A stretch of 64,000 nucleotides of DNA from Allobosea sp. LC85 (lineage in GTDB: Bacteria; Pseudomonadota; Alphaproteobacteria; Rhizobiales; Beijerinckiaceae), in NCBI RefSeq assembly GCF_000735605.1, contig NZ_JPKG01000063.1, forward strand, positions 1-64,000. Direction: 5' to 3'. This document shows positions 33,711-41,987 of the stretch, in pieces. The notes under the pieces were generated by a model, which saw only the letters and a program-made list of their open reading frames with translations, ran no database searches and had not been told where the DNA came from. The position numbers were made by a program, and so were the translations under genes. Numbering within the stretch: position 1 is the stretch's first letter; each line of letters starts with the position of its first letter.

Positions 33711-35153
33711 TCAACGAGCAGCACGCGGCAATACCGGCGGAGTGCCCATCCGCGTCCAGGCAAACTGGATATGCGCCAGCATGCGCGCGAACGAAACGCA
33801 CCCGATCGCGGTGAGCAGCGCCAGCGACAGCGTCCCGAACCACCACACCACCAGCACGGCGCCGGCAAGCGCAACCGCATTCGTCATCATTTGCCGACGC
33901 GGATGCAGCGACAATGAGCCGATCTCGTGCAGCGGTCCGACCAGTGTGCTGCAGCCATAGAACAGCGAGAGCAGCGCCATGATCTCGCCGACTCCTTCCC
34001 ATTGCGTGCCCTCGAGCACGTAGTCGGCCCCGAGCGCGGCGATGGCGACTCCGGCGAAGAGCACGACGACAATCGCTACCATGCCCATGGTGATCCGGCG
34101 GGCCCAGCGCTGCCGGTCCGCTCCCTCGCGTTTGCGCAGATCATTCATCGCCAGCGGAGTAACCGCAGCGTTGAACAATTGCATCGGCATTTCCAGCAGG
34201 CGCATGGCGAGCGCGACATGCGCAGCCAAGAGAGCGTTCCCGGCGAAGGGCAATGCCAGCAGTGGCGCCACCATGAAACCGAAGGACAGCAGCGCCGAGG
34301 GCAGCAGGTAGGTCGGCGCCGTGCGCCAGCGTATCGCCGACTCGACCAGTTCTCCCTGTGACCAGCAACGCAGCCTCACAAAGCCGATCAGCGCCTTGCG
34401 ACGGCGCCAGAACAAATAGCTCGCGGCCACCGCGTGGCCGAAGGCATCGGCGGCAAACAGCGCGAGCGCCGTCGGGCCGAGCGGCCAGATCAGCAGGATC
34501 ATCATGGCCGGCTGAACGATCGCCTGAACGACATTGCTGTTGCCGATCGTCGCGAAATCACCTTCGGCGGTCGCCTCGGCGGTGATCAGCCTGATGGCCG
34601 CACGACTGGCCAGCGAAATCAGGAAGAGCGCACCAAAGCCGCGCAGCAGCCAGCCCGCGGACGCTGCGAGCAGGATTGCCGCAGTCATGCCGGCAAGGAA
34701 AACCGTCCCCACAGCGAGGGCCAGTCGAAACGCCCGGCCGAGACGCACCCTGTCATTGCTCTGAAAGAACACGGCCTCGAAGCGCAGCAGAACCGCGATC
34801 GAGACGAAATTGGCAAGCGCCGAGAAGATCGCGAAATCCGCGAAGACCTTGGGCGGACACAGGGCTGCCGCGAAGAGCAGGCCCCACACCGAAAGAATGC
34901 GCGCCTGGACGAAGCGCAGCGCCAGCATCAAGCCGTTGCGAAGACCTGTGCGCCTGACGGGAGAGCCATCGGCCGCGATCGCCTCGGCCGGAACGGGCGC
35001 CGAGGCGGCAGTGGCAAAGGCGCCCCTGTCCAGTGCGAGCTGCGCTGCCATATCCACGTCCCCGGTCGGGATGTCAGGCAGGGCGTCTTCGCTCGACCGG
35101 GGGCCGTGGCGCTCGCCTGCCGGAGCCCGCTCGCGATCAACCCCTTCGATCAC
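33711..35153 (-). CDS. Polysaccharide flippase (Wzx-like, MOP superfamily)
   Basis: 480-residue membrane protein with about 10-12 predicted spans after a hydrophilic N-terminal stretch of roughly 65 residues. The first spans (NGLMLALRFVQARILSVWGL) and the repeated long helices match lipopolysaccharide/exopolysaccharide flippases that move lipid-linked oligosaccharides across the inner membrane. The unusually long soluble start may mean that translation really begins further in, for example near residue 35. No glycosyltransferase genes are adjacent, so the transported glycan is unknown. Divergent from the ornithine-cyclodeaminase-family gene. Confidence 0.75.
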   Translation of the reverse strand: MIEGVDRERAPAGERHGPRSSEDALPDIPTGDVDMAAQLALDRGAFATAASAPVPAEAIAADGSPVRRTGLRNGLMLALRFVQARILSVWGLLFAAALCPPKVFADFAIFSALANFVSIAVLLRFEAVFFQSNDRVRLGRAFRLALAVGTVFLAGMTAAILLAASAGWLLRGFGALFLISLASRAAIRLITAEATAEGDFATIGNSNVVQAIVQPAMMILLIWPLGPTALALFAADAFGHAVAASYLFWRRRKALIGFVRLRCWSQGELVESAIRWRTAPTYLLPSALLSFGFMVAPLLALPFAGNALLAAHVALAMRLLEMPMQLFNAAVTPLAMNDLRKREGADRQRWARRITMGMVAIVVVLFAGVAIAALGADYVLEGTQWEGVGEIMALLSLFYGCSTLVGPLHEIGSLSLHPRRQMMTNAVALAGAVLVVWWFGTLSLALLTAIGCVSFARMLAHIQFAWTRMGTPPVLPRAAR

Positions 35154-35368
35154 GTCGCTTCACTCCGCAGACAGCACGCTGCGCCGGTATGGTTAACGTA
35201 CGGTAAATTTGCAGCACTTTCGCTGGTCGCGCCGGGGAGGGTTCTCGCTACCACGCGGGTTGTGGCGGAAAAGTGGCAAAATCCGTCATTTATCAGCGTT
35301 CTAACTGAGCTCCATTGTCATCTGCGGACGTCCCGGTCAGTGTTTCCGCTGCAGGAGAGGCCGAGCCC

Positions 35369-36376
35369 ATGACCCGTTCCCCCATCCACCTCGATTTCCT
35401 GAATGCGCTGGACGTCGAGGCACTTCGGTTGACCGACCCGGAGATCATCTCGGCGGTGGAGACCGGTCTGGCGGCCCAGGGCCGCGGGGAAACCGTGATC
35501 GAACCGCGCATGCACCTGATTCCAGGCGGCAGCAGCGGTCATTTCAACGTGCTGAGGGGCGCATTTCGTGCGCCGATCAACTTGGCAGGCGTCAAGGTCA
35601 TCGGTGACTTCGTCGACAACTACAAGGAGGATCTGCCCTCGGAACTCGGCCTGCTCCTGTTGATGGACCCGTCCAATGGCGTGCCCAAAGCCATCATCGA
35701 CGGGAGCCATCTCACCGATATGCGCACCGGCGCAGTCACCGCCATCGGCGCGAAATACCTCGCACGCAAAGGTGCCAAGGTGCTGGGGCATATCGGCGCA
35801 CGCGGCACGGCCTACTGGAACGTACGTCTACTCGACTCCCTGTTCGACTTCGACGAGATCCGGGTGCATTCCCGCCGGCGGGAAAGCCGCGACGCATTCG
35901 GAGCACGGCTCTCAGCTGATCTCGGCAAGCCCGTCACGGTGACCGAGGACTGGCGTACCTGCGTCGAGGGCGCCGACATCGTCGTCGAGGCCTCGCGCCT
36001 CGACGCTCCCGAACCGCTGCTGAGGACGGACTGGATCAAGCCGGGCGCCTTCGTCGTGCCCTATGGCACGATGAGCGCCGTCGAGCTTTCGCTGACCGAT
36101 ATCATGAGCAAGCTCGTCGTCGACGACTGGGGCCAGTGCAGGTCGGGCCAGTTCGGCGCGCTGCGTGCCCATGTCGAGGCCGGCAGGCTCTCGGAGACGA
36201 CCCTCCACGCCGAGATGGGTGAAATCGTCGCCGGGCTGAAACCCGGCCGCGAAAGCGACGACGAAACCATCCTGTTCTGGCATCGCGGGCTCTCGCTCTC
36301 CGACATCGCCCTCGGCCATTTCATGCTGGAGAAGGCCAAGGCCATGGGGCTCGGCCAGAGGCTGCGTTACGCGTGA
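35369..36376 (+). CDS. Ornithine cyclodeaminase/mu-crystallin family protein
   Basis: 335-residue NAD(P)-dependent enzyme of the ornithine cyclodeaminase family, which includes alanine dehydrogenase, ketimine and pyrroline-2-carboxylate reductases. Landmarks are the N-terminal catalytic region (EPRMHLIPGG, GVKVIGDFVDNY), the dinucleotide-binding RTGAVTAIGAKYLARKGAKV and GHIGARGTAYWNVRLL, and DIVVEASR. The true reaction is not determinable. An AGGAGAGG site precedes the ATG at 35369. Its stop overlaps the GTG start of the PhnD-fold gene (GTGA), and the pair converges on the lyase/ABC operon, so all seven genes may handle one nitrogen compound. Confidence 0.85.
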   Translation: MTRSPIHLDFLNALDVEALRLTDPEIISAVETGLAAQGRGETVIEPRMHLIPGGSSGHFNVLRGAFRAPINLAGVKVIGDFVDNYKEDLPSELGLLLLMDPSNGVPKAIIDGSHLTDMRTGAVTAIGAKYLARKGAKVLGHIGARGTAYWNVRLLDSLFDFDEIRVHSRRRESRDAFGARLSADLGKPVTVTEDWRTCVEGADIVVEASRLDAPEPLLRTDWIKPGAFVVPYGTMSAVELSLTDIMSKLVVDDWGQCRSGQFGALRAHVEAGRLSETTLHAEMGEIVAGLKPGRESDDETILFWHRGLSLSDIALGHFMLEKAKAMGLGQRLRYA

Positions 36377-37197
36377 CGCAGCCTGCCTCCCCGCACCTGG
36401 TCGCCAATGCGCGGATGTATGCCGTCAACCCGGCGGTTCGTGCCGCCTGGGCCGATCTGTTCGCCTGGATCTCCAGCCGGTCGGGGGTGCCGCTGACCGT
36501 CGTCGACCATGCCGCGCCGGCTCCGTTGGAGGAACTCTGGCAACGCGGCGATCTCGGCCTCGCATTCATCTGCGGCTATCCCTTCGCGAGCGGCCGTTTT
36601 CCCGTGCAGCCGATCGCGGCTCCGATCCCGGCCTCGGCGCTGGCTGGCGGGCGGCCCTTCTATGCGACGCATCTCATCACCCGCGCCGAAAGCCCGATCG
36701 CCACGCTCGCCGGGAGCTTCGGCCAGCGCCTTGGCTGGACGGTCGAGCACTCCCAGTCCGGCTTCAACGCCTTGCGCAGCCACCTGCTCCCGCATTGGAC
36801 GGCCGGGCCATTGTATCGACAAAGCATCGGTCCGCTCCTGACGCCGCGCCGGGTCATTGCCGCGCTCTTGAATGACGAAATCGATATTGGCCCGCTCGAT
36901 TCGTATTTTCACGACCTGTTGCGCGCGTATGAGCCTGAAACGGCAGCAAGACTGCGGATCATCGAGACCACGCTCCCAAGGCCGATGCCGCTCCTGGTCG
37001 CCTCGGACACGATCGATGCGGTGCAGCTCTCGAACCTTCGAGATGCGCTGCTCGACGCCGCAGCCTTGTCCGAGGCGGAGCCTTTGCTGGCTCGCCTGCA
37101 GCTCTCCGGTTTCGCCGCCATTGAATGCGGCGTCTATGACGTGCTGCTCGAGGATGCGCGCAGGGCGGAGGCCGCCGGGTATGATCGGCCAGGCTAG
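36373..37197 (+). CDS. PhnD-fold solute-binding-like protein without signal peptide
   Basis: 274-residue protein resembling phosphate/phosphonate-type binding proteins (PhnD family): an early PAVRAAWADLFAWISSRSGV segment, WQRGDLGLAFICGYPFA, and a YATHLITRAESPIATLAG strand at the ligand cleft. There is no signal peptide or lipobox, so it is probably cytoplasmic and may be a sensor or an enzyme rather than a transporter component. It is translationally coupled to the ornithine-cyclodeaminase-family gene. Its TAG stop and the TAG of the convergent ABC ATPase gene share the four bases CTAG (37194-37197). Confidence 0.75.
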   Translation: MTQPASPHLVANARMYAVNPAVRAAWADLFAWISSRSGVPLTVVDHAAPAPLEELWQRGDLGLAFICGYPFASGRFPVQPIAAPIPASALAGGRPFYATHLITRAESPIATLAGSFGQRLGWTVEHSQSGFNALRSHLLPHWTAGPLYRQSIGPLLTPRRVIAALLNDEIDIGPLDSYFHDLLRAYEPETAARLRIIETTLPRPMPLLVASDTIDAVQLSNLRDALLDAAALSEAEPLLARLQLSGFAAIECGVYDVLLEDARRAEAAGYDRPG

Positions 37198-38150
37198 GAA
37201 CCCGCCGGGTGCCCGGCACTGCGCGCCCGGATCGCCGCAAGCGTGATCCGCCCCAGCGGCTTGCTGTCGCCATCGACGATAGTTGCCCCATCCCGACCTT
37301 CGGTCAGAAGCGCCGAGAGCACATTGCGCAGATTGGCCGATGCCGGCAGCCGCAGATCGGAATCCTGTGGCGCCCCATCCTCGACCGCATCCCCAGCGCT
37401 GATCAGCGAGAGCCGCCGCAACGCGGCATCGGCACCGACAAAATCGGCAACGAACGCGTCGGCCGGGGCCGCCAGCAAACGGTCGGGCGTGTCATACTGC
37501 ACCAGGCAGCCGTCCTTCATGATGGCGACGACATCGCCCATGCGGATCGCTTCATCGATATCATGGGTGACGAAGATCACCGTCTTCTTCAGCCGGCGCA
37601 GGATCGCGACGAATTCCTCCTGCAGGCGTCCTCGCACCACGGGGTCGACCGCCCCGAACGGCTCGTCCATCAACATGACCGGCGGATCGGCAGCCAAGGC
37701 GCGCGCCACCCCGACACGCTGGCGCTGTCCGCCGGAGAGATGGCGTGGGTAGCGCGCCAGGAACTGCGCAGGTTCCAACCCGACCAGGGCCAGCATCTCC
37801 TCCGAGCGCGACTTGATCTTCTCGGCCGGCCAGCCAAGCAGTTTTGGCACGGTCGCAACATTTTCGGCGATGGTCATGTGCGGGAACAGGCCGACCTGCT
37901 GAATGACATAGCCGATGCGGCGGCGAAGCAGCACCGGATCGGCCTGGGTCACATCCTCACCCTCGACGATGATCCGGCCGGAGCTCGGTTCGATCAGCCG
38001 GTTCACCATCCGCATTGTCGTGGTCTTGCCGCAGCCGGAGGGGCCGATCAGCACGCAGGTCCGGCCTTCGGGCACCGAGAGATCGAGGCTGTCGACGGCG
38101 GGGCGCGCGATGCCCGGGAAGAGCTTGCTGACATTCTCGAGACGGATCAT
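37194..38150 (-). CDS. Osmoprotectant-type ABC importer ATPase (OpuBA/OsmV-like)
   Basis: 318-residue ATP-binding subunit of the quaternary-amine uptake family. Motifs: Walker A GPSGCGKTTT, Q-loop IGYVIQQVGLFPHMT (the QQVGLFPH form is typical of glycine-betaine/choline systems), signature LSGGQRQRVGVARA, Walker B VMLMDEPFGAVD, H-loop VTHDIDEA. A C-terminal CBS-like regulatory part is short. It is the last of five overlapping genes on this strand: binding protein, lyase, two permeases, ATPase. Its ATG overlaps the preceding permease stop by four bases. Confidence 0.92.
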   Translation of the reverse strand: MIRLENVSKLFPGIARPAVDSLDLSVPEGRTCVLIGPSGCGKTTTMRMVNRLIEPSSGRIIVEGEDVTQADPVLLRRRIGYVIQQVGLFPHMTIAENVATVPKLLGWPAEKIKSRSEEMLALVGLEPAQFLARYPRHLSGGQRQRVGVARALAADPPVMLMDEPFGAVDPVVRGRLQEEFVAILRRLKKTVIFVTHDIDEAIRMGDVVAIMKDGCLVQYDTPDRLLAAPADAFVADFVGADAALRRLSLISAGDAVEDGAPQDSDLRLPASANLRNVLSALLTEGRDGATIVDGDSKPLGRITLAAIRARSAGHPAGS

Positions 38151-38782
38151 CGGGCCCCCATTCGCGCGGAACGCGTCATGGCCCGCTCGACGCTCGCAAA
38201 ACCAATCTCGACCAACAGCGCGAGCAGCGCGACCGCGACCGCTCCGGCAATCAGCTGCGGAAAATTGAAATTCGCCATGCCGGCGGTGATCAGCTCGCCG
38301 AGCCCCCCGCCGCCGATGAAGGCCGCGAGGGTCGCCGCCGAAACAACCTGCACGGCAGCCGTGCGGATGCCGGCAAAAATCACCGGCAGCGCCAGCGGGA
38401 TCTCGATCCGCTTCATCACTTGCGCATCTGAGAGTCCTTGCCCGCGCGCAGCCTCGACGATGTCGCGGTCGACCTCGCTCAAGCCCGTATAGGTGTTGAG
38501 CAGCAGAGCCGGCAGGCCATAGAGCGTCAGCGCCACCATTGACGGCAGGAAGCCGGTGCCGAGCAGGGGCAGCATGATGACGAGCAAGGCCAGGCTCGGC
38601 ACGGTGCGCAGGACGTTGACGATCGCAATCGCCGAATTGGCGAGGCTGCGATGACGCGTCAGCGCAAGCCCGAGTGGCAGCGCGATCAATACCACCGCGA
38701 GCAGTGCGACGCCCGAAAGCCAGAGATGGTTCTGGACTGCTGTCCAGAAGATGCGGGGATTGGCGGAGATCCAGTCGAGCAT
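38147..38782 (-). CDS. Osmoprotectant-type ABC importer permease 2
   Basis: 211-residue inner-membrane permease with about five or six spans. The coupling-helix region EAARGQGLSDAQVMKRIEIP is the EAA loop of binding-protein-dependent transporters, and RTVPSLALLVIMLPLLGTGF matches OpuBB/OsmW-type permeases. Its start overlaps the previous permease stop by one base (TGATG) and its stop overlaps the ATPase start. It would form a heterodimeric channel with the permease encoded at 38782-39411. Confidence 0.92.
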   Translation of the reverse strand: MLDWISANPRIFWTAVQNHLWLSGVALLAVVLIALPLGLALTRHRSLANSAIAIVNVLRTVPSLALLVIMLPLLGTGFLPSMVALTLYGLPALLLNTYTGLSEVDRDIVEAARGQGLSDAQVMKRIEIPLALPVIFAGIRTAAVQVVSAATLAAFIGGGGLGELITAGMANFNFPQLIAGAVAVALLALLVEIGFASVERAMTRSARMGAR

Positions 38783-39411
38783 CAGGCGCCCTCCGCCTGG
38801 GCCGCCCGCAGGCCGAGCTCGAGCCGGCGCAAGATCTCGTCGCAGGTGATGGCGAGGAGCGAGGTCATGATCGCGCCGACCACGACCTTCTCGCCGAAAT
38901 CCTGCGTGATGCCCTGGAAGATGATGTCGCCGAGGCCGCCGGCATTGATGAAGGCCGCCACGGTCGCAACCGAGACCATCGTGACGACCGTGATGCGGAT
39001 GCCGGCGATGATCACCGGCATCGCCAGCGGGAGTTCAATGGCAAAGAGCCGGCGCCAACGGCCATAGCCCATGCCGTCGGCAGCATCCAGAATGTCGGGC
39101 GCGATCTCGCGCAGGCCCGTTGCCGTATTCCGGATGATGATCAGCAGGGCATACATCACGAGTGCCACGATCGCCGGACCGAAGCCCAGCCCGAGGACGG
39201 GAATCAGCAATGCGAAGATCGCCAGCGCCGGTACCGTGTAGAGCGCGCCGGAAATCAGCAGCACGACGAGGTAGAAGGTCGGCCGCCGCGCCGAGACGAT
39301 GCCGAGCGGCAGGCCGATGACGAGCGAAATCGCGAGACCGATGCCGACGAGCTGGATATGCTCCCAGAGCGCGATCAGCAGGCGGTCATAATTCTCCAGC
39401 GTCCAGGTCAT
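38782..39411 (-). CDS. Osmoprotectant-type ABC importer permease 1
   Basis: 209-residue inner-membrane permease of the same family as its neighbour, with about six spans. The EAA loop is DAADGMGYGRWRRLFAIELP, and TVPALAIFALLIPVLGLGFG corresponds to the conserved region before it. Its ATG overlaps the TGA of the lyase gene (ATGA), which couples translation of the transporter to that of the lyase. This overlap is the strongest evidence that the lyase and importer share a substrate. Confidence 0.92.
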   Translation of the reverse strand: MTWTLENYDRLLIALWEHIQLVGIGLAISLVIGLPLGIVSARRPTFYLVVLLISGALYTVPALAIFALLIPVLGLGFGPAIVALVMYALLIIIRNTATGLREIAPDILDAADGMGYGRWRRLFAIELPLAMPVIIAGIRITVVTMVSVATVAAFINAGGLGDIIFQGITQDFGEKVVVGAIMTSLLAITCDEILRRLELGLRAAQAEGA

Positions 39412-40943
39412 GCCGGCAGGTCCGCAAGCGCAGCGGCAAGCTCTCCTGCCGCCAACCGTTCGGCAAGGGCCTCGAACTCGCGCCCCATCGGCCGGTCATC
39501 GTCGAGGCGGGCGACATGGGCTCGGACGAAGCGATGCGCGAGAGTGGTGCCGGCGCCGAGCCTGATGCCTTCGCGCTGGTCGGTGGCCTCGGCGGCCACG
39601 ACCAGCTCGATCGCAGCAAGTCGCGACAGGTGCTCGGCAATCATGGCCGTCTTTGCGACGATGCGCGGCGTCATCGGCGCGTAGTCCTCGACACCATCGG
39701 CAACCGGCATGGTCATCGGGCCGAGCGGCACGGCGAGATGGCGGATCTCGGCTTCCAGGGCTGCAGCCGTCTTCTGCGTGGTCGCAAAACCGGCATGCGT
39801 GCCGCCATGGCGGGTCAGGAAGCGCGGCAGCTCACTGGCCGCAGGCGACATCAGCTTGGTGACGCGGAACGCCGAGATCGTCGCGGTATGGGCGGCCGCC
39901 AGTCCGAGCCCTTCGAGCGCGAGTGCAAGCGCCGTCGTGTCGAAATTGACGGTCGAACGCAGGATATCTTCGGTGATGAGCACCGCCGGGCTGTCGCCAG
40001 CCCCGTTCAGCTCGACTTCGACCAGCGCCCGCGCCGTCTCTAGCGCGGCGAATGCGGCTCCGTTCACGGGCGCCAGGCAGCGAAAGGAGAGCGGGTCCTG
40101 CACGCGCCTGGCAGCGCCCTCGCCAAGGAGATCGCTCCCGGCCAGGAGTTCGCGCAACTTCGCTGCGCCGGCGACATGGCTCGGCACCGGCCGGAGGGCG
40201 ACCAGATTGCTCGCGATGGGCGAAAGATTGGCGCGGTAAGCCTCCAGCGAGAGTGCGCCTGCCACTGTCAGTGCTTCCAGCGCCCTTGCCATGGCGCGAA
40301 GCGCGAGCGCAGCCAGGCCGGCGCTCTCGGCATTGGCATTGAGCAATGCGAGCCCATCCTTCGGCCCAAAGGCCGGAAGCGCGATGCCGGCCAGGCGCAT
40401 GGCCTCGGGACCGGTTCGAATCTGCCCGTCGAATTCAGCCTCGCCCTCTCCTGTCAGCGGCAGAAAAAGCTGGGCGAGCGAACTGAGATCAGCCTCCCCC
40501 AGCGAACCGATGCGTCGGACGACAGGGTGAACACCGGAATTGAGCATCGCAGCGAGCGTCCCGACAAGGCAAGGCGAGATGCCGGAGGCGCCCTGAGCAA
40601 GACCGGCAAGCCGCGCGAGCAGCATGGCCCGCACCTCGGCCCGCGACAGGCAACGCCCGACGCCGACGGCCCGCGCCCGAACGGCCCGCAGCTGGAAGGC
40701 GGCGATCTGATCCGCCGCCAGCCGCGTGTCGACAGCAGCTCCAAGGCCCGTCGTCAAACCGTAGACAGCCTCGCCGCGTTCAAGGCTGCGCTCCACCGCC
40801 GCGCGTGCCCCGCTCAGCCGCTCCAGCAGCGCGGGAGCAAGCATGATCCGCGCAGCACCATGCGCGACAGCATGGACCTCGTCGATCGAAAGCGGCCCCG
40901 CACCGATGACGACGGCGGGGACCGCCCTTTGCGCCAGCACCAT
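39408..40943 (-). CDS. HAL/PAL-family lyase lacking the MIO cofactor triad
   Basis: 511-residue member of the histidine/phenylalanine ammonia-lyase family. By eye alignment to Pseudomonas HutH, the catalytic Tyr (61, YGLTTGLG), an Asn (202), Gln282, Arg288, Phe334 and the C-terminal Glu419 (GVEDYAPM) are kept. The MIO-forming Ala-Ser-Gly is not: GSVGASGDL has become GSLGEADL (146-153), with Ser replaced by Ala and Gly deleted; HutH Tyr280 is Leu285. MIO cannot form, so ordinary ammonia elimination is unlikely; a substrate with a better leaving group such as trimethylammonium is plausible. The ATG at 40943 is used; a TTG at 40970 would add nine residues. The gene sits inside a quaternary-amine ABC operon. 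Confidence 0.85.
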   Translation of the reverse strand: MVLAQRAVPAVVIGAGPLSIDEVHAVAHGAARIMLAPALLERLSGARAAVERSLERGEAVYGLTTGLGAAVDTRLAADQIAAFQLRAVRARAVGVGRCLSRAEVRAMLLARLAGLAQGASGISPCLVGTLAAMLNSGVHPVVRRIGSLGEADLSSLAQLFLPLTGEGEAEFDGQIRTGPEAMRLAGIALPAFGPKDGLALLNANAESAGLAALALRAMARALEALTVAGALSLEAYRANLSPIASNLVALRPVPSHVAGAAKLRELLAGSDLLGEGAARRVQDPLSFRCLAPVNGAAFAALETARALVEVELNGAGDSPAVLITEDILRSTVNFDTTALALALEGLGLAAAHTATISAFRVTKLMSPAASELPRFLTRHGGTHAGFATTQKTAAALEAEIRHLAVPLGPMTMPVADGVEDYAPMTPRIVAKTAMIAEHLSRLAAIELVVAAEATDQREGIRLGAGTTLAHRFVRAHVARLDDDRPMGREFEALAERLAAGELAAALADLPA

Positions 40944-40959
40944 CCGCGGGCCGCCCGCC

Positions 40960-41859
40960 TTAGCGGACAAGACCCTTGGCTTTCAGGAAGGCGGCGGCGA
41001 CGGTACGCGGCTCCTTCTTGTCAACCTCGACCTGTCGGTTCAGCTCCTGCATCGTCGCATTGTCGAGCACCGCCCCAACCTTTTCGAGGATCTCGACGAC
41101 CTTGGCGTTGCCAGCGATCTCCTGACGCACGACCGGGGCGAGGAAATAGGGTGGGAACAGTGACTTGTCGTCGTCCAGCGCCACGAATTTCTCCGCCGCG
41201 ATCTGCCAGTCGGTGGAGAAGCCATTGGCGATGTCGACCTGCTTCTGGTTCAGCGCCTCGTAGCGCAGCCGTAGCGCAGCGAACTGCTTGAACTCGGCAA
41301 ACTCGGCGCCATAGACCTCCTTGAGGCCCTTGATGCCATCACGACGATCGACGAACTCGGTGCCCGCGCCGAGCCGAAGCTTGGACGAGACTTTGCCGAG
41401 ATCGGTCAGGGTCTTGAGGTTGTATTCCTTCGCCGTCTCGGGGCGCACCACGATGGCATAGCCGTTATTGATGCCGGACGGCTTCAGCCAGGTCAGGTTG
41501 AATTCCTTCTCGTAGAAGGCCTTGACCATGCCGCGCACCTTCTCCGGGTCGGTTTCGGTCACGCCCTGCACCTTCATCACGGCGTTGAGGCCGGTCCCGG
41601 TATATTCCGGATAGAGGTCGATCGCGCCGCTCTTCAGGGCCTCATGCGCCACCAGCGTGCCGCCGAGATTGATCTTGCGCTCGACCTTGAAGCCCGCGCC
41701 CTCCAGGGCCGCGGCATAGAGCTCGGCAACGATGAACTGCTCGGTGAAATTCTTGGAACCGATCTTGATCGTCTGGGCCGCTGCCGCCGACAGCCCCACC
41801 AGGATCATGGCGGCAACAGTACAGACGGTCTTCGCGAAGCGCGTGCTGATGAGTTTCAT
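40960..41859 (-). CDS. Osmoprotectant-type ABC substrate-binding protein (OsmF/YehZ-like)
   Basis: 299-residue periplasmic binding protein of the OpuAC/ProX-like family. A signal peptide is evident (KTVCTVAAMILVGLSAAAAQ). The mature start IKIGSKNFTEQFIVAELYA is the hallmark of YehZ/OpuBC-type proteins, followed by GAIDLYPEYTGTGLNAV. Such proteins bind quaternary ammonium compounds through aromatic residues; related binding domains in EgtU bind ergothioneine. First gene of the operon; a GTTAGCTAAC palindrome lies in its leader (41886-41895), and an AGGAGG-like site precedes the ATG. Confidence 0.92.
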   Translation of the reverse strand: MKLISTRFAKTVCTVAAMILVGLSAAAAQTIKIGSKNFTEQFIVAELYAAALEGAGFKVERKINLGGTLVAHEALKSGAIDLYPEYTGTGLNAVMKVQGVTETDPEKVRGMVKAFYEKEFNLTWLKPSGINNGYAIVVRPETAKEYNLKTLTDLGKVSSKLRLGAGTEFVDRRDGIKGLKEVYGAEFAEFKQFAALRLRYEALNQKQVDIANGFSTDWQIAAEKFVALDDDKSLFPPYFLAPVVRQEIAGNAKVVEILEKVGAVLDNATMQELNRQVEVDKKEPRTVAAAFLKAKGLVR

Positions 41860-41885
41860 GGCCGCCTCCTGTGATGGCTCAAGGG

Positions 41886-41895
41886 GTTAGCTAAC
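41886..41895. promoter_or_regulatory. 10-bp palindrome in leader of the lyase/ABC operon
   Basis: GTTAGCTAAC is self-complementary and lies 27 bases upstream of the binding-protein ATG. It could be the core of a repressor site, for example of a GntR-type regulator encoded elsewhere; no regulator gene is adjacent. Confidence 0.25.
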
Positions 41896-41987
41896 GAGGG
41901 ATCGAACAGCGATGCAAGTTTCGGGCGCGCAAAGGAAAAAATGCCTTCGCGATTCCGTTCCGGAGAATGAACGCTCCGCGCAAACGC

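Noticed and set aside
35154..35368. Possible small gene or attachment site upstream of the ornithine-cyclodeaminase-family gene
   Set aside because: Only a divergent promoter region is seen; there is no tRNA, integrase or direct repeat.
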